From NCBI GenBank assembly GCA_905234525.1, contig CAJOIL010000013.1:1-41609 (forward strand): a stretch of 41,609 nt of DNA. Reading direction: 5' to 3'. A program made the translations under genes and the position numbers. Positions 20,750 to 29,225 of this stretch are shown here, one piece after another; the stretch's first letter is position 1, and every line of letters starts with the position of its first letter. Below the pieces are notes generated by a model. That model was not told where the DNA came from. It saw only the letters and a program-made list of their open reading frames with translations, and ran no database searches. The stretch comes from an uncultured Lachnospiraceae bacterium. Lineage in GTDB: Bacteria; Bacillota; Clostridia; Lachnospirales; Lachnospiraceae.

Positions 20750-21718
20750 GTGAAGAGAATAATAATTACAGGTTTTTCAGGGTTTGTAAGCAGACATTTT
20801 CTTAATTATTTGTATGATAACAAGCTGGAATATCAAGTGCTCGGAGCCGATATTAATGAGCCAAAGCTTGATTTGTCTGCTTATTCGGATGTCTTAGATA
20901 TATCCTTTAAGCAATGTAATATGCTTGATGAAGAAGCGGTTAACAGTATGGTTGAGGAATTTGCTCCTGACTATGTGCTTCATCTTGCGGCATTTTCATC
21001 TGTAGCTTATTCGTGGCAGCATCCGGGAGAGTGTTTCGATAATAACACGAGGATTTTCTTAAATATTACAGATGCCGTAAGGTCGATTAAGAAGCCATGC
21101 AGAATTCTCTCGGTTGGCTCCAGTGAAGAGTACGGTAATGTTTCCAAGGATCAGCTGCCGCTTAAGGAGAGCATGAATCTTAAGCCCGTTAGTCCGTATG
21201 CGGTTGCAAGGGTATCACAGGAGATGATGTCTAAGGTATATGTTGACAGCTTTGATATGGATATAGTTTTAACTCGAAGCTTTAATCATATGGGACCGTA
21301 TCAGGATGAGAGATTTGTTATTCCGTCATTCGTAAGAAGGATACTTGATGTTAAGGAAGGCGGAAGACAGTCCGGAATTATTGAGACAGGCGATACAACA
21401 ATAATCAGAGATTTTGTTGATGTTCGAGATGTAGTAAGAGCGTACTACGGACTTCTTATGGATGGAACACCGGGCGAGGTATATAACATTTGCAAGGGCG
21501 AAGGTGTTGCATTATCAGAGATTATCGGTGAGATAGCTGATATAGTAGGAGTTGAGATTGAAGGTAAGGTTAATCCGGAGTTTGTACGACCTGATGATAA
21601 CAGACAGATTATCGGATGCGCCGATAAGATTAAGAATGATATTGGCTGGGAAGCAGAGATTCCGCTAAGACAGACGTTGTCAGACATGATAGCAATTCAG
21701 AGCCAAGCCAATTTGTAG
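20750..21718 (+). CDS. rmd: GDP-6-deoxy-D-lyxo-4-hexulose reductase (Rmd-like)
   Basis: A 322-residue extended short-chain dehydrogenase. Rmd reduces the 4-keto product of Gmd to GDP-D-rhamnose. The nucleotide motif is GFSGFVSRH (8-16), the active-site strand is SVGSSEEYG (121-129), and RSFNHMGP with FVIPSFVRR is typical of Rmd. The usual YxxxK is Tyr150-AVA-Arg154, so Lys is replaced by Arg, whereas the neighbouring Gmd keeps Lys. It starts at GTG with AGGGAG upstream, 11 bases after gtrA. The last 28 bases lie inside the left arm of the inverted-repeat element at 21691. A related 4-keto reductase specificity cannot be excluded, but the gmd partner supports Rmd. Confidence 0.82.
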   Translation: MKRIIITGFSGFVSRHFLNYLYDNKLEYQVLGADINEPKLDLSAYSDVLDISFKQCNMLDEEAVNSMVEEFAPDYVLHLAAFSSVAYSWQHPGECFDNNTRIFLNITDAVRSIKKPCRILSVGSSEEYGNVSKDQLPLKESMNLKPVSPYAVARVSQEMMSKVYVDSFDMDIVLTRSFNHMGPYQDERFVIPSFVRRILDVKEGGRQSGIIETGDTTIIRDFVDVRDVVRAYYGLLMDGTPGEVYNICKGEGVALSEIIGEIADIVGVEIEGKVNPEFVRPDDNRQIIGCADKIKNDIGWEAEIPLRQTLSDMIAIQSQANL

Positions 21719-21828
21719 ATTAATTCTCGTTGAATGCTTGCATTCATAAGAGAAATAATATACAAATTGATTTGGTGAGAACAAACATGAGAAAATGCAA
21801 AGCATTTTCGAATGGGCTCTGAATTGCT
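21691..21828. repeat. 138-bp inverted-repeat element with 4-bp flanking repeat (MITE-like or structured RNA)
   Basis: The ends are perfect 14-bp inverted repeats: AGCAATTCAGAGCC (21691-21704) and GGCTCTGAATTGCT (21815-21828). Each end is bordered by TGAT (21687-21690 and 21829-21832), as a target-site duplication would be. Inside are a long imperfect hairpin (21709-21717 pairing with 21761-21769, capped by GAATGC/GCATTC) and a perfect 8-bp hairpin (21791-21798 with 21802-21809). As RNA it would fold as a three-way junction. It holds the last codons of rmd and most of the rmd-gmd gap. Confidence 0.65.
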
Positions 21829-21861
21829 TGATAATATAACAATAACAAAAGGAGAAAAGAC

Positions 21862-22908
21862 ATGGCAAAGAAAGCACTTATTACCGGTATTACAGGACAG
21901 GACGGAAGTTATCTTGCAGAATTTTTGTTAGAGAAGGGATATGAGGTACACGGAATTATCCGTCGTTCTTCCATTCATTCTACAGAGAGAATAGATCATT
22001 TACTTAAGGCAGGCTCAATCACGATTCATGACGGTGATTTATCTGATTCGTCTTCCATTATTAAGATTGTTAACATAGTTAAGCCTGATGAGATATATAA
22101 CTTAGCGGCACAGTCACACGTAGGTGTTTCATTTGACGCGGCTGAGTATACCGGTGATGTTGATGCAATCGGCGTTCTTAGAATATTAGAGGCAGTGCAT
22201 ATGCTTGGCATGGATAAGACATGTCGTATATATCAGGCATCTACCTCAGAGCTTTACGGTAAGGTTGAGGAAGTGCCACAGAATGAGAATACACCCTTCC
22301 ATCCATACAGCCCATATGCCGTTGCTAAGCAATATGGCTTTTGGATGATGAGACAGTACAGAGAAGCATACGGTCAGTTTGCGGTTAACGGAATACTGTT
22401 TAATCACGAGTCTGAGAGACGTGGCGAGACATTTGTAACACGTAAGATTACACGTGCGGCAGGACGAATTAAGATGGGTATTCAAGACAAGCTGTATCTC
22501 GGTAATCTTGACTCGCTTCGTGACTGGGGATATGCTAAGGATTATGTTGAGTGTATGTGGCTCATTATGCAGCAGGATGAACCCGATGATTATGTAATTG
22601 CTACAGGTGTTCAGCATACGGTAAGAGAATTTACAACACTTGCATTCAAGTATGTAGGAATTGACCTAGAGTGGAAGGGCGAAGGAGTTAACGAGCAGGG
22701 AATTGATAAGGCTACGGGAAATGTTCTCGTGGAGGTATCAGAGGAATTCTATCGTCCAACTGATGTTGTTAACCTTTGGGGCGATCCGACCAAGGCTAAG
22801 ACTAAGCTTGGCTGGAACCCACAGAAGACAAGCTATGAGGATTTATGTCGTATAATGGCAGAGCATGACCTCAAGTTAGCTGAACAGGAAGCTAAGCTTG
22901 CACAATAG
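21862..22908 (+). CDS. gmd: GDP-mannose 4,6-dehydratase
   Basis: A 348-residue enzyme converting GDP-D-mannose to GDP-4-keto-6-deoxy-D-mannose. It has the NADP motif GITGQDGSY (9-17), RRSS for NADP phosphate contact, STSELYG at the active site, SPYAVAK with the catalytic Tyr and Lys, and [19 protein letters not shown], all diagnostic of Gmd. The ribosome site is AAAAGGAGAAAAG. With the upstream reductase it gives GDP-D-rhamnose; there is no GDP-fucose synthase in the window. It is followed by a hairpin at 22929. Confidence 0.96.
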   Translation: MAKKALITGITGQDGSYLAEFLLEKGYEVHGIIRRSSIHSTERIDHLLKAGSITIHDGDLSDSSSIIKIVNIVKPDEIYNLAAQSHVGVSFDAAEYTGDVDAIGVLRILEAVHMLGMDKTCRIYQASTSELYGKVEEVPQNENTPFHPYSPYAVAKQYGFWMMRQYREAYGQFAVNGILFNHESERRGETFVTRKITRAAGRIKMGIQDKLYLGNLDSLRDWGYAKDYVECMWLIMQQDEPDDYVIATGVQHTVREFTTLAFKYVGIDLEWKGEGVNEQGIDKATGNVLVEVSEEFYRPTDVVNLWGDPTKAKTKLGWNPQKTSYEDLCRIMAEHDLKLAEQEAKLAQ

Positions 22909-22928
22909 TATTTATGACAAGTAATAAG

Positions 22929-22955
22929 TGGGAGCTATTATAGAGATAGTTCCCA
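22929..22955 (+). terminator. Hairpin after gmd, weak terminator or attenuator
   Basis: A 10-bp stem TGGGAGCTAT/ATAGTTCCCA (one G-T pair) with a 7-base loop is followed by TTTGTTGTG, a broken U-run. Partial termination between gmd and the downstream glycosyltransferases is plausible. Confidence 0.45.
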
Positions 22956-22967
22956 TTTGTTGTGCGT

Positions 22968-22993
22968 GGAGATTATTTTGGGAGATTATTTTG
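22968..22993 (+). repeat. 13-bp tandem duplication of a ribosome site plus TTG
   Basis: GGAGATTATTTTG occurs twice in tandem (22968-22980 and 22981-22993). Each copy contains a Shine-Dalgarno (GGAG) and ends in TTG. The second TTG is the probable start of the next gene. The first, 13 bases upstream and out of frame, would give a six-residue peptide ending at TAA. Confidence 0.85.
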
Positions 22994-23704
22994 GATAATT
23001 TATTTATTGTAATGCCGGCATATAACGAAGAGGATAATATAGAGGCCGTTATTAAGCAGTGGTATCCCATTCTTAAGGGAAAGGGTGAGAAATCAAGACT
23101 TGTAATTGCCGATTCCGGTTGTACCGACAGAACACATGAGATAATAGAAGACCTTAAGAAAAACGGATATCCGAATATAAGAACATTTTCAAAGGGCGAT
23201 AAGCAGCATGGTCCGAAGGTGCTTAATTTATATAAGTACGCCATAGTTAACGGAGCAGATTATATATTCCAGACGGATTCCGATGGTCAAACCAATCCCG
23301 ATGAATTCGGTAAATTCTGGGACAATCGTAATGAATATGATGTTGTCTTAGGGTATCGTCCCATTCGAGGAGACGGTAAGGATAGGAAGTTTGTTGAAAA
23401 TGTTGTATGTCTTATCGTTCGCCTTTTCTTCGGGGTTAGAGTACAGGATGCAAATGCACCCTTCAGACTTATGAAGACAGGTGTTGTTAAGAAATACATA
23501 GGAAGATTTCCCAAGGATTACAACATACCCAATATAATATTTACAACATATTTTGTGTATTACAATGAGAAGGTATTATTCCTTCCGATTACATTTAAGC
23601 CTCGTCAAGGCGGAAAGAATTCCATAAATGTTAAGTCAATAGTTAAAATCGGTATTAAAGCATTAGGGGATTTTGCGGCATTCAGAAAAGGAATGAAAAA
23701 ATAA
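22991..23704 (+). CDS. GT2 family glycosyltransferase
   Basis: A cytoplasmic GT-A fold enzyme of about 237 residues. The N-terminus NLFIVMPAYNEEDNIEAVI, the strand LVIADSGCTDRT, the metal site QTDSDGQ and the acceptor-side loop VQDANAPFRLM are typical of the polyprenyl-phosphate mannosyl/glucosyl synthase-like GT2 group. No membrane helix is present. Start TTG 22991 is chosen because it follows GGGAG by 8 bases and begins exactly where family similarity starts; an ATG at 22928 would add an implausible leader across the hairpin. It overlaps the next gene by one base (TAATG). Donor and acceptor are unknown. Confidence 0.85.
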   Translation: MDNLFIVMPAYNEEDNIEAVIKQWYPILKGKGEKSRLVIADSGCTDRTHEIIEDLKKNGYPNIRTFSKGDKQHGPKVLNLYKYAIVNGADYIFQTDSDGQTNPDEFGKFWDNRNEYDVVLGYRPIRGDGKDRKFVENVVCLIVRLFFGVRVQDANAPFRLMKTGVVKKYIGRFPKDYNIPNIIFTTYFVYYNEKVLFLPITFKPRQGGKNSINVKSIVKIGIKALGDFAAFRKGMKK

Positions 23705-25083
23705 TGATTTCAAGGGATGGTGTTAGCAAGAGAGGATTAGTGCCCGTAATACTTTTTGTTATTAGTGTAATACTATTGCTTCTATATTCCTTTACAATCA
23801 GTCATGTCGACTGTAATACAATAGTAACCTGGGGATATGATTTATTGGAATCAGTAAGAAACGGCGACCTTACGAATTATCCTGTCTATACATATTTAAC
23901 ACATGGTATGCCGACAAATTACAGTCTTTTTTCAAATGCTGTAACTGCAATCTGGCTTTTACCGATTTATGTGCTTGATAATTTATTTGGCTTTGGATGG
24001 GACATGGTAGTATACGACGTGTGGTATAAGGTGCTTATACTTGCAAGCGTTTTTATTGCCGTTTTTGTTTTTGATAAGGCGCTATCCGAATTGAATTATT
24101 CTAAGGATAATAGGCGGGTGGCACTTTTTGTCTTTGCAACATCCGCTGTTCTTCTCCTTTCTGTAGTGGGCAAAGGTCAAATCGATGCAATAAGCGTGAT
24201 GCTTGTGGTAATTGCCATATATATGCATATTACCGACAGGGTATCATTAGCTTTTCTTTTTATAGGTTTAGCGTGTTTGTTTAAGCCCTTTGCAATTCTT
24301 TTAGGTGTGCCCTATTTACTCTTAATGATAGGAAAGTGTGGGAAGAAAACCATCCTTAATACTTTATATTTGATAGGACCGTATGTACTTAATTACATTT
24401 TAACAATTATTATAATGCCGAAGTATCGGGAAATGAGTGATATTACATCTGAAGCGTTTAAAGAAAGCTACGGTTCTTCACGAATTGAAGAGATTTTTAA
24501 TATACGAATTAATTCTATTCTTATTTTTATTGGGATAGCCATTGTACTTTGTTTTTTTGCATTGTATATAGGCTCGAGGAACAAGATTAAGAAGGCTCAT
24601 TTACTGACAATTCCTGTTCTCTTATATATGTCATATATAGTTTTTGCCAATCCGTCATCTGTTTATTGGCTTATGAACATAGTTCCGCTTATTATTATAA
24701 TGGGTCTTAATCTAAGAAGAACAGAAGATTTCCTTTTATTAAGCATAGGGATTAATCTTGGCGTATGTATATTTATTCCCGTAGCGGAAAGAGCCTTCAT
24801 TCCCGCCAAGAACTATTCTCTGCTTCACAATATAAGAGAATATACAAGCCCTCTTGAGAGGCTTTCGAATACGGAATATATGAAATATATAGAATATACG
24901 GGAGTAACGTTATATATAGTCTGTATAATCTTGATAATAGCGGTATACTTATACGAACACAGAAGTAATAAAAGCAGAGAAGCTAATACGATAACTGCTA
25001 ATAAAGCTCGGATAAATACATTAATGTGTTTAAGCGTTATACCCCAGATTCTGTATTTGGCGTTTGTTTATATTGTTTGTTGA
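23704..25083 (+). CDS. GT-C membrane glycosyltransferase, GT87-like (family A, copy 1)
   Basis: A 459-residue protein with about 11-12 membrane helices. The first external loop has SHVDCNTIVTWGYDLLES (Asp36), followed by GxPTNYSLFSNxxTAIWLLPIY. GKGQIDAI (about 157-163) and LFKPFAI (192-198) match GT87/DUF2029-type mannosyltransferases that use polyprenyl-phosphate sugars outside the membrane. Two paralogues follow at 31044 and 38814. The start overlaps the GT2 stop by one base, so it is coupled to it. The precise linkage is unknown. Confidence 0.7.
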   Translation: MISRDGVSKRGLVPVILFVISVILLLLYSFTISHVDCNTIVTWGYDLLESVRNGDLTNYPVYTYLTHGMPTNYSLFSNAVTAIWLLPIYVLDNLFGFGWDMVVYDVWYKVLILASVFIAVFVFDKALSELNYSKDNRRVALFVFATSAVLLLSVVGKGQIDAISVMLVVIAIYMHITDRVSLAFLFIGLACLFKPFAILLGVPYLLLMIGKCGKKTILNTLYLIGPYVLNYILTIIIMPKYREMSDITSEAFKESYGSSRIEEIFNIRINSILIFIGIAIVLCFFALYIGSRNKIKKAHLLTIPVLLYMSYIVFANPSSVYWLMNIVPLIIIMGLNLRRTEDFLLLSIGINLGVCIFIPVAERAFIPAKNYSLLHNIREYTSPLERLSNTEYMKYIEYTGVTLYIVCIILIIAVYLYEHRSNKSREANTITANKARINTLMCLSVIPQILYLAFVYIVC

Positions 25084-25100
25084 TGGAGATATATTTCCCA

Positions 25101-26147
25101 ATGAAGAAGCGTTTATTATCCTTTGATATTTTCAGAATATTGATAGTATTTATAGTATTCTGTTTTCATGCAAAGCTGAATATGAATACGGAATTCGGCA
25201 TTTTAGCTGACTTTTTTGCAATCGGTAATTTTGCCATGATTCCCTTTTTTGTTTTGTCGGGAGCACTGCTTTACATAAGCTCATCACATAAGGATTTACA
25301 TAATATTGACGGTATTAAGAGGTTTTATATAAGAAGGCTTTCCGTTATAATGCCGGGCTATTTGTTATTGTATATTGTGTGGTCAATTTTTCTTGATAAT
25401 ATAACAACTCCGATTAATAAAGTATGGTCTGCTCCTCCACAGCTACTGGGGATACAAAGCGTATATCACAACGGTCAGGGATATTATCCTCAGAATCCGG
25501 GGACATGGTTTATTTCATGCATTTTGATATGCTATTTGATATATCCTTATTTGCAGGAAATCACAAAGCAAATGAAGCTAAAGACCAAGGTAATATTACT
25601 GTTGGTGTTTTATGTGATATTGGCATATTCGCCGATTATGTGTTATCATTTTTCAATAGAAAGTATTTATTCAAACGCCTTTTTTGCCATTCTTCAGTTC
25701 TATATGGGTGTTCTTATTACGTCGTTAAGCGAGGATGTTAAGGTGCCCAAGGTATTATCAAATTGGATTGCGTTTGTATTAGAGTGGCTTGTATTGGTTG
25801 CCGTGACTACATTAGCTGTAGGATTTGTGGGAATTCGTGATAACAGTACCATATATAATATAGTTATTATTCCGATTGTTTGTTTGATAGTATACACAGC
25901 ATTAGGCATTAAGACAAATACACGCTCGAAGGTAACGGTTTTTATAAGTGATATATCGTTTGAGGTGTATTTGGTACAGTGTATTTCACTTCCCTGGTAT
26001 GTGGCACAGTACGTATCTAAGGTGCTTGGCTTGACCGGAAGTATGATATGTTTTGCTATATCAATAGTAGCAGGTGTTATAGGTGCAATAATTCTTCATT
26101 ATGTTAATAAAGGAATGGGATTATTGTTGAAAAAAGCATGTAATTAG
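25101..26147 (+). CDS. Acyltransferase 3 membrane protein, probable sugar O-acylase (1)
   Basis: A protein of about 348 residues with ten or so membrane helices. The AT3 signature is visible: catalytic-site His in IVFCFHAKL (His23), PFFVLSGALLY, and the R-x-x-R-x-x-P-like RFYIRRLSVIMPGY (about 74-87). Such proteins move acetyl or other acyl groups onto sugars of surface glycans. ATG 25101 has GGAGAT about 10 bases upstream; ATG 25083, which overlaps the previous stop, is an alternative. It is co-directional with the GT87-like gene. Confidence 0.82.
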   Translation: MKKRLLSFDIFRILIVFIVFCFHAKLNMNTEFGILADFFAIGNFAMIPFFVLSGALLYISSSHKDLHNIDGIKRFYIRRLSVIMPGYLLLYIVWSIFLDNITTPINKVWSAPPQLLGIQSVYHNGQGYYPQNPGTWFISCILICYLIYPYLQEITKQMKLKTKVILLLVFYVILAYSPIMCYHFSIESIYSNAFFAILQFYMGVLITSLSEDVKVPKVLSNWIAFVLEWLVLVAVTTLAVGFVGIRDNSTIYNIVIIPIVCLIVYTALGIKTNTRSKVTVFISDISFEVYLVQCISLPWYVAQYVSKVLGLTGSMICFAISIVAGVIGAIILHYVNKGMGLLLKKACN

Positions 26148-26156
26148 TGTTATAGT
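26127..26156 (+). promoter_or_regulatory. Possible internal promoter TTGAAA-18-TATAGT
   Basis: TTGAAA (26127-26132) and TATAGT (26151-26156), 18 bp apart, overlap the end of the acyltransferase gene. The start would be near 26163, giving a short leader to the GT2 gene. AT-rich context makes chance matches likely. Confidence 0.35.
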
Positions 26157-26189
26157 GTGGAGTAAGATTATTAATAATGGAGAGATGAT

Positions 26190-26873
26190 ATGGGAAAGAA
26201 ATTAACAATAGTTATACCTTGTTACAATGAGAAAGATTCTTTGATGGAGATACTTGATAAGATTAACAATTGTCCTATTAAGAACAAAGAAATAATTATT
26301 GTGGATGACATGTCAACAGACGGAACAAGAGAAATGCTTCGTGAGACAGTAGAGCCTATGGTAGATAAAGTCATCTATCATGAAGTCAATACAGGTAAGG
26401 GCGGAGCGCTAAAGACCGGATTTGCGGCCGCAACAGGCGATGTTGTAATTATCCAAGATGCAGACATGGAATACGATCCGAATGAATATCCGAGAGTTGT
26501 TAATCCGATAGCAAGAGGAGAGGCTAAGGTAGTATACGGCTCCAGATTTTTAAGACAAAGAGCCAAGGGATATCTTGCCAATAGGCTTGCCAACAAGGGA
26601 CTTACGTTACTTTCTAACATTATGACGGGACAACGCTTAACCGATATGGAGACATGCTACAAGGCATTTGAGAGAGAAGTAATACAGTCAATTGATATCG
26701 AAGAGAAGCGTTTTGGCTTTGAGCCTGAGATAACAGCTAAGATTACCAAGATGGGTATTAAGATTAAGGAGGTTCCGATTTCATATTATCCGAGAAGTAA
26801 TGAAGAGGGCAAGAAGATAGGAATCAGTGATGGCTTTAGAGCGCTTCATTGCATATGGCATTACAGCAGATAA
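26190..26873 (+). CDS. GT2 glycosyltransferase, dolichyl/polyprenyl-phosphate mannose synthase-like
   Basis: A 227-residue soluble GT-A enzyme: LTIVIPCYNEKDSL, the strand VDDMSTDGT, NTGKGGALKTGFAAATGD, the metal site QDADMEYDP, GSRF, TDMETCYKAF, and GFEPEITAKI with the late basic segment YYPRSNEEGKKI. These are the usual motifs of Dpm1-like polyprenyl-phosphate sugar synthases. There is no membrane anchor. The ribosome site is GGAGAGA. It ends 5 bases before a family B gene, suggesting it may feed that transferase with a lipid-linked sugar; this is inferred from position. Confidence 0.87.
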   Translation: MGKKLTIVIPCYNEKDSLMEILDKINNCPIKNKEIIIVDDMSTDGTREMLRETVEPMVDKVIYHEVNTGKGGALKTGFAAATGDVVIIQDADMEYDPNEYPRVVNPIARGEAKVVYGSRFLRQRAKGYLANRLANKGLTLLSNIMTGQRLTDMETCYKAFEREVIQSIDIEEKRFGFEPEITAKITKMGIKIKEVPISYYPRSNEEGKKIGISDGFRALHCIWHYSR

Positions 26874-26878
26874 ATGAT

Positions 26879-28108
26879 ATGACTATAAGTAAATTTGATA
26901 AGCATAAACAAAATTTATTTATAATAATGATGGTTGTGTTATTGGTGTTGATATTTTTCTTGAATTATGACGGAGATATCGACAGTTATAATACAACCAT
27001 TCTTGCGTTAAATTATTCATATGGCTTCACCTCCAGAGGGCTTATCGGAACGTTATTTTCAGGTATAGCCAAGCTATTACCCATTGATATTATGAATCCT
27101 ATGGGGGCTAAGCTTTTTATATTAGTCTGGACGCTTATTTTTTGTATCGTATTATTAATCTTTGTGTCATATGTCATTAAGAAATGCAGAAATAATGATA
27201 GCGGTGCATTATTTATCATGATGATGTATCTTATCGTAGCTCTGTCATCAACATATATCAGCGGCTGGAATTTGGGTAGAGTTGATATATATATGATAAT
27301 GGCTTCGCTGATATGTGTGATGCTCCTTATTAAGGAGAAGGCTGAATGGCTTGTTATACCTATTACCGCTATAGCTGTTATGATACATCAGGGCTATGTG
27401 CTGATGTATCTTAATATTGTGATTGCCTGCTTGTTGTATAGAATAATAACTGATAAAAGCAAAAGGGTTAAGCTGATAATCATACTTGCAATTACTGTCG
27501 TAGCCTGCTTTGCACTACTGTTATATTTTGAATTCTTTGCGCATGCCGATAACAAAATGGCAGTATATGAGACTGTTGCCGAAAGTGCAGCAGCTCTTAA
27601 CGAAGAAGGTAACTACCATGTGAATCTGTTGGCACATGAGATATTGGGCGCTGATGTGTCAGACATGGAGCATGCCTTTCATATGAAGAATCTGGCGGAG
27701 ATAATTATATTTGCAATTCTTATGCTTCCCTATGAGATAATATTTGTTCGATTGATGATTAATATTATCAAAAGGGCTAAGAATCCGGTAGATAAATTCA
27801 AATATATTATATTATATCTCGGCGCCCTTTCGATGCTGCCGGATTATTTGATAAAGGTAGATTACGGTAGGTGGATTGTTTCAACGATTTTCTATTACTT
27901 GGTTGTGTTTGCATATCTTTATATTAAGGATGATTATATTAAGGAACAGATTGATGAACAGGTAATACGAATCAAAGGGTATGGATATATTTATATATTA
28001 TTATTGATGTATCCGTTATTGTTTGTGCCGTACAGAGATGTAAATATCGATAAGATAACAGCAATGATCGGACATGTACTTAACAGAGAATTGTTGCATT
28101 GGTGGTAA
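26879..28108 (+). CDS. Family B membrane protein, member 2 (motifs intact)
   Basis: A protein of about 409 residues with 9-10 membrane helices, paralogous to the one at 18052. All five family B motifs are present at nearly the same spacing: YGFTSRGLIG (Arg53), GRVD (133-136), IHQGY (His170), EFFAH...HEILG (from His253) and DYGRW (328-332). There is no clear ribosome site. ATG 26879 lies 5 bases after the previous stop; ATG 26855, inside the upstream gene, is an alternative. It is directly followed by a motif-poor paralogue at 28110. Confidence 0.58.
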   Translation: MTISKFDKHKQNLFIIMMVVLLVLIFFLNYDGDIDSYNTTILALNYSYGFTSRGLIGTLFSGIAKLLPIDIMNPMGAKLFILVWTLIFCIVLLIFVSYVIKKCRNNDSGALFIMMMYLIVALSSTYISGWNLGRVDIYMIMASLICVMLLIKEKAEWLVIPITAIAVMIHQGYVLMYLNIVIACLLYRIITDKSKRVKLIIILAITVVACFALLLYFEFFAHADNKMAVYETVAESAAALNEEGNYHVNLLAHEILGADVSDMEHAFHMKNLAEIIIFAILMLPYEIIFVRLMINIIKRAKNPVDKFKYIILYLGALSMLPDYLIKVDYGRWIVSTIFYYLVVFAYLYIKDDYIKEQIDEQVIRIKGYGYIYILLLMYPLLFVPYRDVNIDKITAMIGHVLNRELLHWW

Positions 28109-28109
28109 T

Positions 28110-29216
28110 ATGAACAGCAGGTTAAGCAGTAGAAGTTCAAAAACTATTATATTTTTTATTGCAGTCATAGTCTTTGTTGCAGTTCAGTATATTTTTTCTG
28201 CAAGATATAAGATTAATGACAGCAATATGTATTTATACAGCAATAATTATTTTGAAGGCTTTTGCTCTGCCGGATTAATCGGTACGCTCATTCGCATTGT
28301 CGGCACGGTATTCAATGTTGATTTGCTAAACTATGAGGGAATATACGCCTTTGGCAAGGTGTCACTTGTAATATACTTTATAGCAATGTTCGTATTTTTA
28401 ATTGCGTTATACGTTAAGACTTCGACAGAGAATAAGAATAAGACAGAGCTGATGATAATAATAATGCTCTCATTAACAGGCAGTATGTTTTGTACAACAA
28501 GCACTTTAGGAAGCGCAGACATGTATATGGCGATAATACTATTTATAATGCTATCCGTAATTGTAATACATGACCTGCCGATATTAACTATTATTTTATC
28601 AATAGTGGGAACCCTTATTCATCCGAACTTTATTATAATATGTGCACCGATTATTTCGGTTTACTATTATTATAAATGGAAAATCAAAGCTAAGCCGAAG
28701 TATAAATACTACCTTTTTGCAATGCTGATTATTGATGCAATTGTATTTATTGTGTCGGAGGCTACAAGCTTTGGCGATGAATACAGCACACTTCTGACTC
28801 CCGAGTGGTCACATATAGACAGTAATTATATTAATCTTATTATATACATTGTTTTGATGATGCCCTGGTTTTGGATAGGCTATAAATGTATAAGAGGTAT
28901 GATTGCAGGTGCATCGAACAGGCGCACCTATCAGGTCATCGCATTTGGTATAGCACCAATATTATTGGGATTTATTTTCACAAGTACATATGGATATATG
29001 GTATATTTCATATGTCTATATTACTTAATTACTTTTATGCTTATGATATATGAGAACGATAAGCTATGCATTGGTGCTGTTGATAATACGGTTAAAGCTG
29101 TTAAGAGTAAGCTTCCGATGGCTGAGCTTACAGTAGTATATCCTGTGCTTTTATATCCGCTTACAAGTAAGGCGATTTCACCGCTTATTGATAATATAGT
29201 TGATTTGTTTGTGTGA
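28110..29216 (+). CDS. Family B membrane protein, member 3 (motifs lost)
   Basis: A protein of about 368 residues with the same helix layout as other family B members (YFEGFCSAGLIGTL near the N-terminus, LLNYEGIYAFGK after it). The polar motifs are changed together: the conserved Arg is Ala54, GRxD is GSAD (134-137), IH(E/Q)G is IHPN, the EFF(S/A)H...HEILG loop is absent and D(Y/F)GR is STYGY. It is shorter than members 1, 2 and 5 by about 40 residues. The reading frame is intact, so it is not a simple pseudogene. It starts one base after the preceding stop, with GGTGG as ribosome site. An inactive partner of its neighbour is one reading. Confidence 0.55.
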   Translation: MNSRLSSRSSKTIIFFIAVIVFVAVQYIFSARYKINDSNMYLYSNNYFEGFCSAGLIGTLIRIVGTVFNVDLLNYEGIYAFGKVSLVIYFIAMFVFLIALYVKTSTENKNKTELMIIIMLSLTGSMFCTTSTLGSADMYMAIILFIMLSVIVIHDLPILTIILSIVGTLIHPNFIIICAPIISVYYYYKWKIKAKPKYKYYLFAMLIIDAIVFIVSEATSFGDEYSTLLTPEWSHIDSNYINLIIYIVLMMPWFWIGYKCIRGMIAGASNRRTYQVIAFGIAPILLGFIFTSTYGYMVYFICLYYLITFMLMIYENDKLCIGAVDNTVKAVKSKLPMAELTVVYPVLLYPLTSKAISPLIDNIVDLFV

Positions 29217-29225
29217 GGTAATGTA

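Noticed and set aside
28110-29216. Family B member 3 considered as a pseudogene
   Set aside because: The frame is intact over its whole length, with a start and a co-transcribed position; loss of motifs alone does not make it a pseudogene.
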